This document shows, piece by piece, positions 12,451 through 24,600 of a stretch of 64,000 nt of DNA. The notes under the pieces were generated by a model. The model saw nothing but the letters and a program-made list of their open reading frames with translations, was not told the DNA's origin and did not search any database. How positions within the stretch are numbered: the first letter of the stretch is position 1; each line of letters begins with the position of its first letter. Both the position numbers and the translations under genes were made by a program. The DNA comes from Archivesica marissinica (taxonomy: Eukaryota > Mollusca > Bivalvia > Venerida > Vesicomyidae), in NCBI GenBank assembly GCA_014843695.1, contig CM026404.1, forward strand, positions 56,965,931 through 57,029,930, in the 5' to 3' direction.

Positions 12451-12702
12451 CCCTCTACATACAAATGATAAAAGAGTTATTTTGATTCATAAATAATTTC
12501 TAAAATCTTGACTATTTTTGGCCAAAATTCAAGTTCACTCTTGGTGGTAGGGACTTACTGCAAATGTTCATGCGAAGCAAAGCAATATTTTGGTGCATAA
12601 ATAATTTCTGAAATCAAGACCCAGTGGTAGGGTGGGACTTACTGTTGGTGTAGAAAATCAGTCCTCATTATGTGTATGCAAAACTTCAAAGCCATAACAT
12701 TG
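12451..12702. repeat. Local duplication, no gene
   Basis: A CATAAATAATTTCTAAAATC block near 12,488 recurs near 12,595 with similar surroundings (about 105 bp apart). Nothing else is recognised. Confidence 0.45.
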
Positions 12703-12870
12703 CAGGGTTCCGGCTGTCGGTTGCCAATTTTTGACGCAACTTTTTTTTTGCACATGTTTTGTCAATACATGGCTTCAAATATTTATTTGTGAACTATTTT
12801 TAAATTGGCTCCAGTGTTTTCCAATTGGCGACAGAAGTGGCAGATAAATATTCAGACAGAGGGAACCCTG
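12703..12870 (+). mobile_element. CAGGG-ended MITE (family H2), second copy
   Basis: Same ends as the 10,750 element, with small deletions inside. Confidence 0.6.
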
Positions 12871-13130
12871 CTTTGAGTACAAACTTTACAAACAAGGTAC
12901 GAAATGTCCAGGGTACGAACTGACCTGCACCCTGATAAATCATTAACATGAACAATTTGGGGGGGGGATATGCTTTGTTTTGTATTCAGATATATAATAT
13001 CTTAATGAAGACATACCTGGATTTTGAGGCAAATGCAGCTATTTAATGAGTTATGAGAGTTTCTCAAACTGAGATGTTTTATGGAGTATTTAGCTGGTTA
13101 TCACTTCAATACATATTCGTCTCTTAATGT

Positions 13131-13256
13131 GTTTATTTATCGTCGCTACTGGTTACACAATGAGTGACGCCTCCTGAAGAGATTAGTCATTTTAGATTTT
13201 TGGAGGATAGTGCATATTATACAGACAAAGTCTCCTCTGGTTGTTTTTACGTGCAT
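13131..13256 (-). repeat. SINE family A fragment
   Basis: Tail part only. It is followed by a direct duplication of TTTTACGTGCATTGATATGT (near 13,235 and 13,293). Confidence 0.6.
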
Positions 13257-13361
13257 TGATATGTAGCTTGTCATAACATCATAGAATAACTTTTTACGTG
13301 CATTGATATGTAGCTTGTCATAACATCATAGAATAACTTTATTTAGTCGACGTAATGATTG

Positions 13362-13631
13362 TTTTTGACGTTTATTTATCGTCGCCACCGGTTGCCCATA
13401 TGAGCGACGCTTAATCGCTTCATGCAATTAGTCTTTCAGACTTTTGGACTTTAAACCGAGGTCTCGTGTCGGTGCTGTACACTGTGCACGTAAAAGAACC
13501 AGAGGAGATTCTGGAATGGGTCTCTGTCTGTATCATTGCACTATCCTCCAAAAATCTAAAATGACTAATCTCTTTAGGATGCGTCGCTCATATGGGCAAC
13601 CGGTAGCGACGATAAATAAACGTCAAACACA
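13362..13631. repeat. Inverted pair of SINE family A fragments
   Basis: The SINE tail occurs in minus orientation at 13,362-13,412. A headless copy lies in plus orientation at about 13,432-13,631. The two CGTTTATTTATCGTCGC-type ends face each other and could form a hairpin. Confidence 0.65.
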
Positions 13632-14371
13632 CAAAATTGTTGTGCGTGGTTGGATTTCAAAATAATTTGGCAGAAGCGAGCACCATGTCTCGACGATTTG
13701 TGTGCAATCTTGCAGTAGGTCGGTGGTTAAACCCGGGTAAAAAACAAAGACAGTATTGTATAAATTACGGACTCTAATGCTGGTACCCGGTGTGTCTATT
13801 GGTGAATGAAATAATGTCAGATCAAACAAATACATACTGAATTTGGTTACTCATAAACAGTCTTAATGTAGGTATATGAATTTCATTTTTCAAATTAGGT
13901 CAAGTCACTGCACATATCTTTATTTTTTTTAAACTAAAGCATATAATTTATTATAACTCAATACGGTATTATTATAATCTGAGTTTATTAATATTTATTT
14001 GAATTGCTGGTTCCTATTCGCCAGCGCATACGACACAAGGGTTCCCCTAGCCTGGGACCGGGCTTTGATATATTTTGCCTGGATAGGCAAATAAATATAT
14101 TTTAACACCGAGACTATTAATTGGGCCGTATTGAGTTTCTGATCATATCATATTTTGCAAGAAGTTAAAAAGTGAAAAATCGACAGACTGGAACCCAGGC
14201 TAGGGTGTCCCACAAATATTATAAAGCAATATAAAATAATTATTCAGTTAGTATATGATGACATAGTAAAACAAAAGTATTTGCAGTGTATTTGAAGTAA
14301 TTTTAAAAATAAAATTCATAGTGTAAGTTAACTCTCGAATATCTGGATATAGGCATACATATATGTCACAG
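13632..14371. other. No gene recognised
   Basis: AT-rich. It includes an unassigned repeat-like patch around 14,030-14,220 with partly complementary ends (GGGTTCCCCTAGCCTGGGAC and ...CCCAGGCTAGGGTGTCCC), so possibly another small MITE. Confidence 0.4.
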
Positions 14372-14650
14372 AACTTTGAAATATACGACAATGTAAGTAT
14401 CATCTATAGGTTAACTCTATGTTTGAAATATATGACAATGTAAGTATCGTCTATAGGTTAACTCTATGTTTGAAATATACGACAATGTATGTATCGTCTA
14501 TAGGTTAACTCTGTTTGAAATATACGACAATGTATGTATCATCTATAGGTTAACTCTATGTTTGAAATATACGACAATGTAAGTATTGTCTATAGGTTAA
14601 CTCTGTTTGAAATATACGACAATGTAAGTATCATCTGTAGGATAACTCTT
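14372..14650. repeat. About 47-bp tandem repeat, 6 units
   Basis: Unit runs through GAAATATACGACAATGTAAG and CTATAGGTTAACTCT. Most units carry the donor-like hexamer GTAAGT on the plus strand; two read GTATGT. Confidence 0.8.
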
Positions 14651-14715
14651 AGCATGCTAGCAGCACTTTGAAATAACATTCACATATATCATGGAATTTC
14701 ATAACAACATAATTC

Positions 14716-15185
14716 GGGTTTGCCTGAAATACGAAATGTAATATTGTGTGCGAAATGGACGAAATGTAATTGGCGTGTGCGAAATGGAATTTTAAATCGT
14801 ATATAAATGCAAAATAAGAGCATGAAATGACTTGTGTTTTATTATATATCGATAATTAATTGTATTTAATGAAAATCACAAAGGTTGCAATTAAATATAT
14901 TAACATATACAAGATTTATAGCTCATATTGTGATTTCTCAATGAAACGACCACTACGAAATGTAAATCTCGTGTGCGAAATGGAATTTAAAATCGTATAT
15001 AAATGCAAAATAAGAGCATGAACTGACTTATATTGTATTATATATCTACTACTAATTGTATTTAATGAAAATCACAAAGGTTGTAATTAAATATATTAAC
15101 AATATACAAGATTTATAGCTCATATTGTAATTTCTCAATGAAACGACCACTACGAATTGTATTTAATGAAAATCACATATAAATG
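14716..15185 (+). repeat. Left arm of a large inverted repeat
   Basis: Matches, in reverse complement, 16,484-16,925. For example ATTTCGCACACGCCAATTAC near 16,845 is the complement of 14,768-14,787. Each arm also holds a direct duplication of about 200 bp. No coding capacity; a fold-back element. Confidence 0.75.
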
Positions 15186-15223
15186 TAATTTTGTCTCATC
15201 CCCATTTTGTAATGATAATTTAC

Positions 15224-15273
15224 CTGGGTGAATAAAAGAAATGTTCTGTTCAATATATTGTGCCATTAAATCC
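15224..15273 (-). CDS. Probable first coding exon of the BEN-like gene
   Basis: A 50-nt segment with a good acceptor (TTAACTTACAG) and donor (CCAG|GTAAAT). It contains ATG at 15,264-15,266, giving MAQYIEQNISFIHP plus one base. That base (G) joins the GT that opens the large exon at 10,396 as a glycine codon, so the phase fits and the reading continues into HWITPAQMANKMD. The two-exon product would be 1,540 residues. The upstream frame has no ATG before a stop, so 5' UTR exons must lie further up. Not proven: RNA evidence would decide it. Confidence 0.55.
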
Positions 15274-15342
15274 CTGTAAGTTAATTACGAAAATATTTAC
15301 CTTTCACAGTGCATTAATCGGATTAGCCGTTAATTATTCTTG

Positions 15343-15586
15343 TTAACCCTTTCAACACCACAGACCTCTAAATTGATTTACAAAAAAGTGTAGATCCAGA
15401 TGAGCCGGCTTGTGGCGAGCCGTCTCATCAGGATCTGCACTTTTTTCAAGTAATATAACTATTTTTAGAAAAAATATTACCCATTTTGATAAATGAACTG
15501 ATCCAAATGTAATTTTATTATTAATTTATTGGTCTAAAAATATCATGGACCAGTCCATGTCAGTTACTTGGTGTTGAATGGGTTAA
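15343..15586. mobile_element. TTAA-flanked hairpin MITE (family P1)
   Basis: TTAA on both sides and a complete inner hairpin. It sits between the arms of the 14.7/16.5-kb inverted repeat. Confidence 0.75.
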
Positions 15587-15849
15587 TTGGCTCACAATAG
15601 ACATGTATGCCACCATCCTTTTCACAGTCTCCGCTAATTGACGCTATATATACTCAACCATTTAATTGGCTTATGAACAAACACATATCCAAGTTTATGT
15701 TGTGGCAAATGGTTGCTGATTACACTTTGATTAATTTACACCCTTTGCAATAAGTTGTGTAATACAATGTACAATTTAACACCAATTCCATTTCGCACAC
15801 GAGATTTATATTCCGTAGTTGTTGGTTCATTGAGAAATTACAATATACA

Positions 15850-16475
15850 AATACATAGCATTTATATAGCGCAAAAATTAAAAATTATTCTATTGCACTT
15901 CACAATTACAGATGCAATTTTAAACATTTACCCCATGACAATAATATATGGAAATATAAATAAAAATGTATACATATATAGATATAACTAGGATTCTAGT
16001 AATTGGATAAGAACATATTTTATCATGATATCTACACCATTACAGTATATAAGTGAGTGATTGGATTAGCGATAAAAGTGGCAATATGAACCATAGACCC
16101 AAACACCGCCGTAAGAATGACAACTGTGATGTGGCCAGTACAGTGATTGGGCCGGTACAGTGATCCGCCCATCACCACACGACAGAGCTCGAACCCAAGA
16201 GAATGCCCATACAACACTTCACTCGTCACTCCAATACTTATAAAGTCGATCTTTGATCTTATTGAACACAAATATTGTATTTAAACTGTTTTATATCATC
16301 ACAGATGTTATCTTTGTACAAAGAGCACAAAACTTATCGTTCATAAAATTGCCTAAACAGATGGGTTTTCAGTTTTGATCGGAAACTGGACTCCTGGCCT
16401 CCGACTCAATGTTTTTCAGATAACTAGGTAGATCGTTCCACAATTTGGGTCCAACGACGGCCATATATCTATCAG
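15850..16475 (-). repeat. Dispersed repeat with TATATAGCGC end
   Basis: Contains TTATATAGCGC near 15,862 and a GGTAGATCGTTCCACAATTT block near 16,424. This arrangement is of a non-coding dispersed repeat of a kind common in marine invertebrate genomes (recognised from memory, not searched). Open frames inside show no protein resemblance. Confidence 0.4.
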
Positions 16476-16483
16476 CTATTATG

Positions 16484-16925
16484 ACCTATGAATCTTGTAT
16501 ATGTTAATATATTTAATTGCAACCTTTGTGATTTTCATTAAATATAATTAATATTCGATATATAATATAACACAAGTCAGTTCATGCTCTTATTTTGCAT
16601 TATATATGATTTAAAATTCCATTTCGCACACTAAAATTCCATTTCGCACACAAGATTTACATTTCGTAGTAGTGGTCGTTTCATTGAGAAATTACATTAT
16701 GAGCTATAAATCTTGTATATATTAATATATTTATTTGCAACCTTTGTGATTTTCATTAAATACAATTAATATTCGATATATAATACAATATAAGTCAGTT
16801 CATGCTCTTATTTTGCATTTATATACGATTTAAAATTCCATTTCGCACACGCCAATTACATTTCGTCCATTTCGCACACAATATTACATTTCGTATTTCA
16901 GGCGTACCGACATAATTCTAATGAA
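16484..16925 (-). repeat. Right arm of the large inverted repeat
   Basis: Reverse complement of 14,716-15,185, including the CATTTCGCACACAATATTAC end. The arms enclose about 1.3 kb. Confidence 0.75.
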
Positions 16926-17063
16926 GTCGTAACGACACAATATTTCTCAGTTACTGTTACAAAATAAAGATACCCATTAATGAATTATTTGAACTATTTA
17001 TAGCCTTTATTTTACCCAGCATGCAAAGGGTTATAGTTGAAATAACGTGTCTATTATACTCAC

Positions 17064-17158
17064 CACTAGTGTCGAGTTGTCTTTATCTTCTATCTCACAA
17101 TGCTCACAAATATTGCTAATTCCGTGTGTCTTTACAACATCCAAAATAGTTATGATGT
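17064..17158 (-). CDS. Possible exon of unknown gene (weak)
   Basis: A 95-nt open segment with acceptor (TTTTCTACATAG) and donor (GTG|GTGAGT), coding ILDVVKTHGISNICEHCEIE and then DKDNSTLV. It looks more protein-like than its surroundings. It ends in phase 0, whereas the next candidate exon (15,224-15,273) would need phase 2 if read through, so either another exon lies between, or it is not part of that gene. It does not resemble any part of TDRD9. Confidence 0.35.
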
Positions 17159-17471
17159 CTATGTAGAAAATCAACTGCTTTTAAAAATAATCTTTACTAT
17201 CCTAATCTATGTTAAAATAACTTTTAAATGTTTTAACCAATAATGTTCGAGATAACAGATTTATGCAAATTAGGTGAATGGCATAATACTATAATATGCA
17301 AATGAGGTGAGGCACCAGTGGATGTTTTATGGCATCCTGTGTATTACAAACATGATGTCAAAACTGAAGTATCCGATCAATACACGTCTTTGATCTCTGA
17401 ACCGATGAACAACTTTAATTACTTTGTAGGTGCAATTAAAGGAATAAACATCAACTATGTTTTCTTTAGCT

Positions 17472-17682
17472 AGGGATCATCGCCCTCTAGGGGCCCCACT
17501 TCTCCCTAAGTTTTTAAGATTTTCAAACTTATAAAGCACTCCTTCTATTCAAATGTTGTATTTAATGGTTGTACTGTGCATTTTAACCCTATTTTGCAGA
17601 AGTATATTAAAGAACACCATTTAAGGAAGTGATCACGCGCTGTCTCACTTCTCCCAAAAATTCTGACCTAGAATGAACCCTG
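17472..17682 (-). mobile_element. CAGGG-ended MITE (family H1), shortened
   Basis: Reverse-oriented copy with an internal deletion of the GGGCGA-rich end. The GAATGAACCCTG terminus is intact. Confidence 0.6.
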
Positions 17683-17753
17683 TTAAAATTAGATTCAAAA
17701 CTTTCATCATTCTCAACATTCATTAAAGTTTATTTGGTTACTCTGACATTTTC

Positions 17754-17974
17754 AGGTTCGATCCTCCATCTGACCCTGCAATGATACAGACAGAGACCCA
17801 TTCCAGAGTCTCCTCTGGTTCTTTTACGTGCACAGTGTACAGCACCGACACGAGGCATCAGTTTAAAGTCCCAGCTGAAAGACTGTTAATTTTATTAGGG
17901 TCAGACGGGGGATCGAACATGCGATCCCTGGATTACCAGTCCAGCGTGTTACCACTGGACTACAGATCCGCCTG
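17754..17974 (-). repeat. SINE family A, rearranged
   Basis: The minus-strand head and body (17,778-17,974) are fused to a short plus-strand piece (17,754-17,778, TTCGATCCTCCATCTGACCC). This makes a small inverted arrangement. Confidence 0.65.
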
Positions 17975-18027
17975 GCAGTCAATTAGACCAATTTACATAT
18001 CACATGACAACAAATTGTAGCCTGCAG

Positions 18028-18425
18028 CATGAAACTTCACTGCTGCAACCAGCATGAAACTTCACTGCTGCAACCAGCATGAAACTTCACTGCTGCAACC
18101 AGCATGAAACTTCACTGCTGCAACCAGCATGAAACTTCACTGCTGCAACCAGCATGAAACTTCACTGCTGCAACCAGCATGAAACTTCACTGCTGCAACC
18201 AGCATGAAACTTCACTGCTGCAACCAGCATGAAACTTCACTGCTGCAACCAGCATGGAACTTCACTGCTGCAACCAGCATGAAACTTCACTGCTGCAACC
18301 AGCATGAAACTTCACTGCTGCAACCAGCATGGAACTTCACTGCTGCAACCAGCATGAAACTTCACTGCTGCCACCAGCATGAAACTTCACTGCTGCCACC
18401 AGCATGAAACTTCACTGCTGTAACC
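18028..18425. repeat. 25-bp tandem repeat, about 16 units
   Basis: Unit contains CAGCATGAAACTTCACTGCT. It begins about 20 bp 3' of the donor of the TDRD9 exon at 18,448-18,654. Unlike the arrays at 32 and 35 kb it does not include the exon edge. On the minus strand each unit holds an acceptor-like GGTTGCAG. Confidence 0.9.
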
Positions 18426-18447
18426 AATCAAAAGGTTCAAATCTTAC

Positions 18448-18654
18448 CTGAACTCTGCTACGGGAGTAAACAACAGCAAGGTTATAGCAGGGAGACCGGG
18501 TATCAGTGGCATCAGCGTCGTGTCCCGGGCTATGACCGATGATCCATTTGGGTTCAAGCCTACAAAGCCGGACACCATTATCCTCTGGTGGGGGTCATGT
18601 GGTGCATCGTCAATGGTAACAGAGTTCACACTATCTGGCTCTACCATCGTCGCT
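18448..18654 (-). CDS. TDRD9: TDRD9 exon, C-terminal conserved region
   Basis: 207 nt. The first base completes the AG left by the previous exon, then reading ATMVEPDSVNSV... and ...SVIARDTTLMPLIPGLPAI... to PVAEF, leaving AG at a GTAAGA donor. The DSVNSV / TTLMPLIPGLPA blocks correspond to the family's conserved SVNSV and TSLMPHIPGLPA blocks. Read-through of the donor would give Arg then TAA. No exon with the next expected block (of YTGxLCGLG type) is visible downstream. Confidence 0.9.
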
Positions 18655-21600
18655 CTATTATAACAATCATAAAATAAATAATATTGATCATGTATTTCAT
18701 TTAGCTTAGTCTATACACATTTATTTTCACTCAGGCCTAAAAAAAAATGGCTTGGTTCGGGTAACCCGACCATACCTATAAAATCACGCCGACCATAGCG
18801 TTTTTAGAGATCGATCCGAAAAAGAAAAATAACCGTTAATTTCTTTTTTTTGTCATTTTTCGGGTTTGACTGTACTTTTCGCTACTGTTCGCTCATTATC
18901 ACGTAGACGCTATGTCTATGAATACCCTGTATGTCAAGCGTCTTGTAACACTGATCGACAAAATAAAAATGGCGGTTATAAATATTTAGAAAACACATTG
19001 CAGACAACATAACACCCCAGAAAGGCGTGTTTTTAAACTTTTATCACCAACACCAACATTCACACAAATCGATGAAGAATATCAGTGTACACCAGATGGA
19101 TTGTCAGAGGTGTCGTTGGCAAAAACCGCCCATGGACCAACTTTAGGCCTCATAAACACATACAGCTAACAGTGAGCGAGTTTGGGTTCAAAATATAGTT
19201 CAACCATAGTTCAACATTAGTAACGATAGTTTTTGCTCAAACTCGCTCAGTATCACTTATATAATATAATATTGTTTTTTTGTTTAAGGTTTATTCAGTT
19301 CATTATTTACAAATATTTACAAAATAATACACACATGTATTAAGGTATAGATAGATTTTCACTTTTCATTATTTTCATTATATCAACATATTTCTGTCTG
19401 TTTTCACTGATAATATAAGACTTGTATATAGAAAACCCAATTATGGTGAACAACAAATTGATATCTCGATATTCAAAATAGTCTATCTTGTAACCTAACA
19501 CAATTGCAGATAGTCTATTAAAATTCTAATTTATTCCACATTGTCTGAGTATATGCATAATTGTTTGCCAAAAAGGTACCACGCTGTTGCAAGATATGAA
19601 AAAATGTTCATATGTATCAACATGGTTACATAACAAACAGTTTGGAGAATTTGTTAATTTCCATTTGAATAAATGTACTCTTGTTGGTAAGATATTGTTA
19701 ATAAGTTTGTATTTATATTGCTTGTATCTGTTATCTATGCTGCTTTGAAGTGTTGTGTAAAAGTGTGACCACTGAACATGTAATGAGAGTGTATGTTCCC
19801 AGCAAGCGTGTATATATGGTGTGGATGTTCTGTTTTTAAGAAAATAATTGTAAATATCTTTGTTTGTCATATTGTTGAAGTTATGTCTAATATTAGGTAA
19901 CGGTTTAAGCATCATCTTAACGTGTGTTAAAGATTCATCAGCTTTCATAGCAGTTTTCCATATTTGTGAAATTGATTTTCTAATTATGTTTAATTCCGAT
20001 ATCCAGTTGGTTTTATTGGCTAGTTCATTTAAAATGAATGGTTCGTCTATAACGCCATTTCTGTTAATTATGTCATTAACGAAAAATATATCCGAGTTAA
20101 TCCACTTTTTGAATATTAGGCACTTGTTGTATTTAATCGCTCTGTTACCCCATATTAGTTGTGTGCGTATTTCAAAGAAATTCCTAGGTAGTTTGTAATC
20201 CGAATTATTAATGGTTATCCAAGATTTGAGTCTACCGGTATATTCATATAAAATACTAAAAAATTGGATCCAAACCTATCTAGATGATAATATTGTTTTC
20301 AATGGTTATTCAGCAAAAATAATTGTTATCATATACCGAAACAAACGAATATCCTCTATTGAACCCTTTCAACACCACATACCTCTAAATAGGCTTACAA
20401 AAAGTGTAGATCCAGATGAGCCGGCTCGTGACGAGCCGTCTCATCAGGATCTGCACTTTTTGCCAGTTTGATAAATGAACTTGTCCAAATGTGATTTTCT
20501 GATTCATTTATTGGTTTATGAATATCATGGACCAGTCCATGTGAGTTACTTGGTGTTGAATGGGTTAATATTACATTATCCCTTCACTCCAGGACAGAAG
20601 CAGCCAATTACTGAGTTTATATCCATACTGCTGATAGGCAATATGCACAATGTACTATACACCCAATATCTATGGCAATAGATAACTGCGTGGACTGGCA
20701 TTATATACATACTGCTGATAGGCAATATGCACAATGTACTATACACCCAATATCTATGGCAATAGATAACTGCGTGGACTGGCATTATATACATACTGCT
20801 GATAGGCAATATGCACAATGTACTATACACCCAAATCTATGGCAATAGATAACTGCGTGGACTGGCATTATATACATACTGCTGATAGGCAATATGCACA
20901 ATGTACTATACACCCAATATCTATGGCAATAGATAACTGTGTGGACTAGCATTATATACATACTGCTGATAGGCAATATGCACAATGTACTATACACCCA
21001 ATATCTATGGCAATAGATAACTGCGTGGACTAGCATTATATACATACTGCTGATAGGCAATATGCACAATGTACTATACACTCTATGGCAATAGATAACT
21101 GCGTGGACTAGCATTATATACATACAGCTGATAGGCAATATGCACAATGTACTATACACTCTATGGGAATAGATAACTGCGTGGACTGGCATTATATACA
21201 TACTGCTGATAGGCAATATGCACAATGTACTATACACCCAATATCTATGGCAATAGATAACTGCGTGGACTGGCATTATATACATACTGCTGATAGGCAA
21301 TATGCACAATGTACTATACACCCAATATCTATGGCAATAGATAACTGCGTGGACTGGCATTATATACATACTGCTGATAGGCAATATGCACAATGTACTA
21401 TACACCCAATATCTATGGCAATAGATAACTGCGTGGACTGGCATTATATACATACTGCTGATAGGCAATATGCACAATGTACTATACACTCTATGGCAAT
21501 AGATAACTGCGTGGACTGGCATTATATACATACTGCTGATAGGCAATATGCACAATGTACTATACACCAATATCTATGGCAATAGATAACTGCGTGGACT

Positions 21601-24600
21601 GGCATTATATACATACTGCTGATAGGCAATATGCACAATGTACTATACACCAATATCTATGGGAATAGATAACTGCGTGGAATGGCATTATATACATACT
21701 GCTGATAGGCAATATGCACAATGTACTATACACTCTATGGCAATAGATAACTGCGTGGACTAGCATTATATACATACTGCTGATAGGCAATATGCACAAT
21801 GTACTATACACTCTATGGCAATAGATAACTGCGTGGACTGGCATTATATACATACTGCTGATAGGCAATATGCACAATGTACTATACACCAATATCTATG
21901 GGAATAGATAACTGCGTGGACTGGCATTATATACATACTGCTGATAGGCAATATGCACAATGTACTATACACTCTATGGGAATAGATAACTGTGTGGACT
22001 GGCATTATATACATACTGCTGATAGGCAATATGCACAATGTACTATACACCCAATATCTATGGCAATAGATAACTGCGTGGACTGGCAGCTATATATACG
22101 TGGTGTTGTATGGTGTTGTATGGTGTTTGTGTAACTGGGGTTAACTAGTGTCTCATCAAGTTACCATCAACTCATTTCTCATGTCAAACATTTTGAACAG
22201 ACATGTGGATGCTGAGGACACATACACGTGGATGCTCAACACAACTACACGTGGACACACAACACATACCATATATACTAGCCTGTAAGACAACTCCCCA
22301 ACTATGGTCTTACATTATATCAGTGGTTGTGTGTGTGTTTATGTTTATTTATCGTCGCTACCGGTTGCCCATATGAGAGACGCCTCCTGAAGAGATTAGT
22401 CATTTTAGCTTTTTGGAGGATATTGCAATGATACAGAGTCTCGTAAAAGAACCAGAGGAGATTATCTAGAAAGGTTGTTATCGTATTATTGTTTTGAAGA
22501 GTAATACCAAAGTATTTCAGTAATGAAATCTAATCTTCAAGAAATTATTAATGTATAGCAGAGTTGGTTCCTTTGTCTCAATGTTTGTCTGCAGCACTTC
22601 TGTTGCCAATTGCAAAAATCCGGAGCCAATTTGAAAAACTTGGAGCCTACTAAGAGCCATATATAGTTCACAAATAAATATTTGAAGCCACATAATTGAC
22701 AAAACAAATGGGGAAAAAAGCTGTGCCACATATTTTTGCCAATTCACAAAATTTAGCACCAGTATTTGTTGTTTGTCGCAATGGGCACCATTGGCGACCG
22801 ACAGAGGGAACCCTGGTACAGTGAAACACCTATCAACCAAACGGCCACCAGAGGTAAAGAGCTTTGGTTTAGAGGGGTTTGAATAGCCGGGTAGATTTCT
22901 CCTAAATTAACAGCTCAATGTTTAGAATGAGGCTGAGATATATTTATAGTTTGGCAGTTAGTAACGAACCGATTACGTTTAAGTGTACAATACAATATTC
23001 TGATAAAAAAATAGCTGAAAGATGTTTGTTTAAACGACTAGTCAACTTGATATTTGATAAGTTTCAAGTTGCTGTGCTTACAGGGGTACATTACAGATGA
23101 AAATGCACATAGTTTGGTAATCAGAAAAGAGGGGCTCTGTCATACAGAGGTTTGTTTACAATGAACAAAGAATGGTAAAAATTGGGACAAAGGAATTTGC
23201 TCTGTTTGGAGGGAATTCCAGCTTAATCCTTTCCTTCATAGAGATTTAGGTTAATATACTATTATAGCTCCATACAAATGACAGCCATTTAGCTATCATG
23301 CAGTGGATAAGTAGTCACCATATCTATCCCACCTCCATATATATTACTGGGACTACATGAGATTCTGGCCTTAATTGTGAACATTGGTTTGGCTACTACA
23401 TTGTCAATGTATGTCGTATTGGTAATGGCGTCAAGGTGTTTCTATGAGGGAAAGGGTTTATGAACATTGGTTTGGCTACTACATTGTCAATGTATGTCAT
23501 ATTGGTAATGGCGTCAAGGTGTTTCTATGAGGGAAAGGGTTTATGAACATTGGTTGGGCTACTACATTGTCAATGTATGTCGTATTGGTAATGGCGTCAA
23601 GAGGTGCTTCTATGAGGGAAAGGGTTTATGAACATTGGTTGGGCTACTACATTGTCAATGTATGTCGTATTGGTAATGGCGTCAAGGTGTTTCTATGAGG
23701 GAAAGGGTTTATGAACATTGGTTTGGCTACTACATTGTCAATGTATGTAGTATTAGTAATGGCATCAAGAGGTGTTTCTATGAGGGAAAGGGTTTATGAA
23801 CATTGGTTTGGCTACTACATTGTCAATGTATGTCGTATTAGTAATGGCATCAAGGTGTTTCTATGAGGGAAAGGGTTTATGAACATTGGTTTGGCTACTA
23901 CATTGTCAATGTATGTGTATCGGTAATGGCGTCAAGAGGTGCTTCTATGAGGGAAAGGGTTTATGAACATTGGTTTGGCTACTACATTGTCAATGTATGT
24001 CGTATTGGTAATGGCGTCAAGAGGTGTTTCTATGAGGGAAAGGGTTTATGAACATTGGTTTGGCTACTACATTGTCAATGTATGTAGTATTAGTAATGGC
24101 GTCAAGAGGTGTTTCTATGAGGGAAAGGGTTTATGAACATTGGTTTGGCTACTACATTGTCAATGTATGTCGTATTAGTAATGGCATCAAGAGGTGTTTC
24201 TATGAGGGAAAGGGTTTATGAACATTGGTTTGGCTACTACATTGTCAATGTATGTCGTATTGGTAATGGCATCAAGAGGTGCTTCTATGAGGGAACGGGT
24301 AAAGGGAATTAGGCATGTCAACGAATATTCGAATACTATTCCAGTATTCGAATATTCGGAAAAAAGATTATATTTGCAAAAATGAAATAAACTGTCATAA
24401 ATCAGATACTTTGTTTTCTTTTGAAACCATCATAAAACATTCCAATACAAAAGAAATTGCCCCAGAATGTGTGAATAAACCATGTTGTGGTCACATTCAT
24501 GACAGGTGGTAATTGACTGTCATGTAATCGGATAATTACAGTAGGTGTTAAGGTAGGTAGTGCTTAATTATGATGTCAAAACTGTTTAAACAGAGAATGA

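Noticed and set aside
12990..13130. Minus-strand segment with a donor at 13,017 (AATCCAG|GTATGT) as an exon
   Set aside because: No clear acceptor, stops in two frames and no resemblance in the third.
16032..16271. Minus-strand open frame as the missing TDRD9 C-terminal exon
   Set aside because: The sequence lies inside a dispersed repeat, contains no TDRD9 block in any frame, and has no fitting splice sites.
20576..22134. Open frames on both strands of the 84-bp array
   Set aside because: 84 is a multiple of three and the unit lacks stops in several frames; no splice sites or family resemblance.
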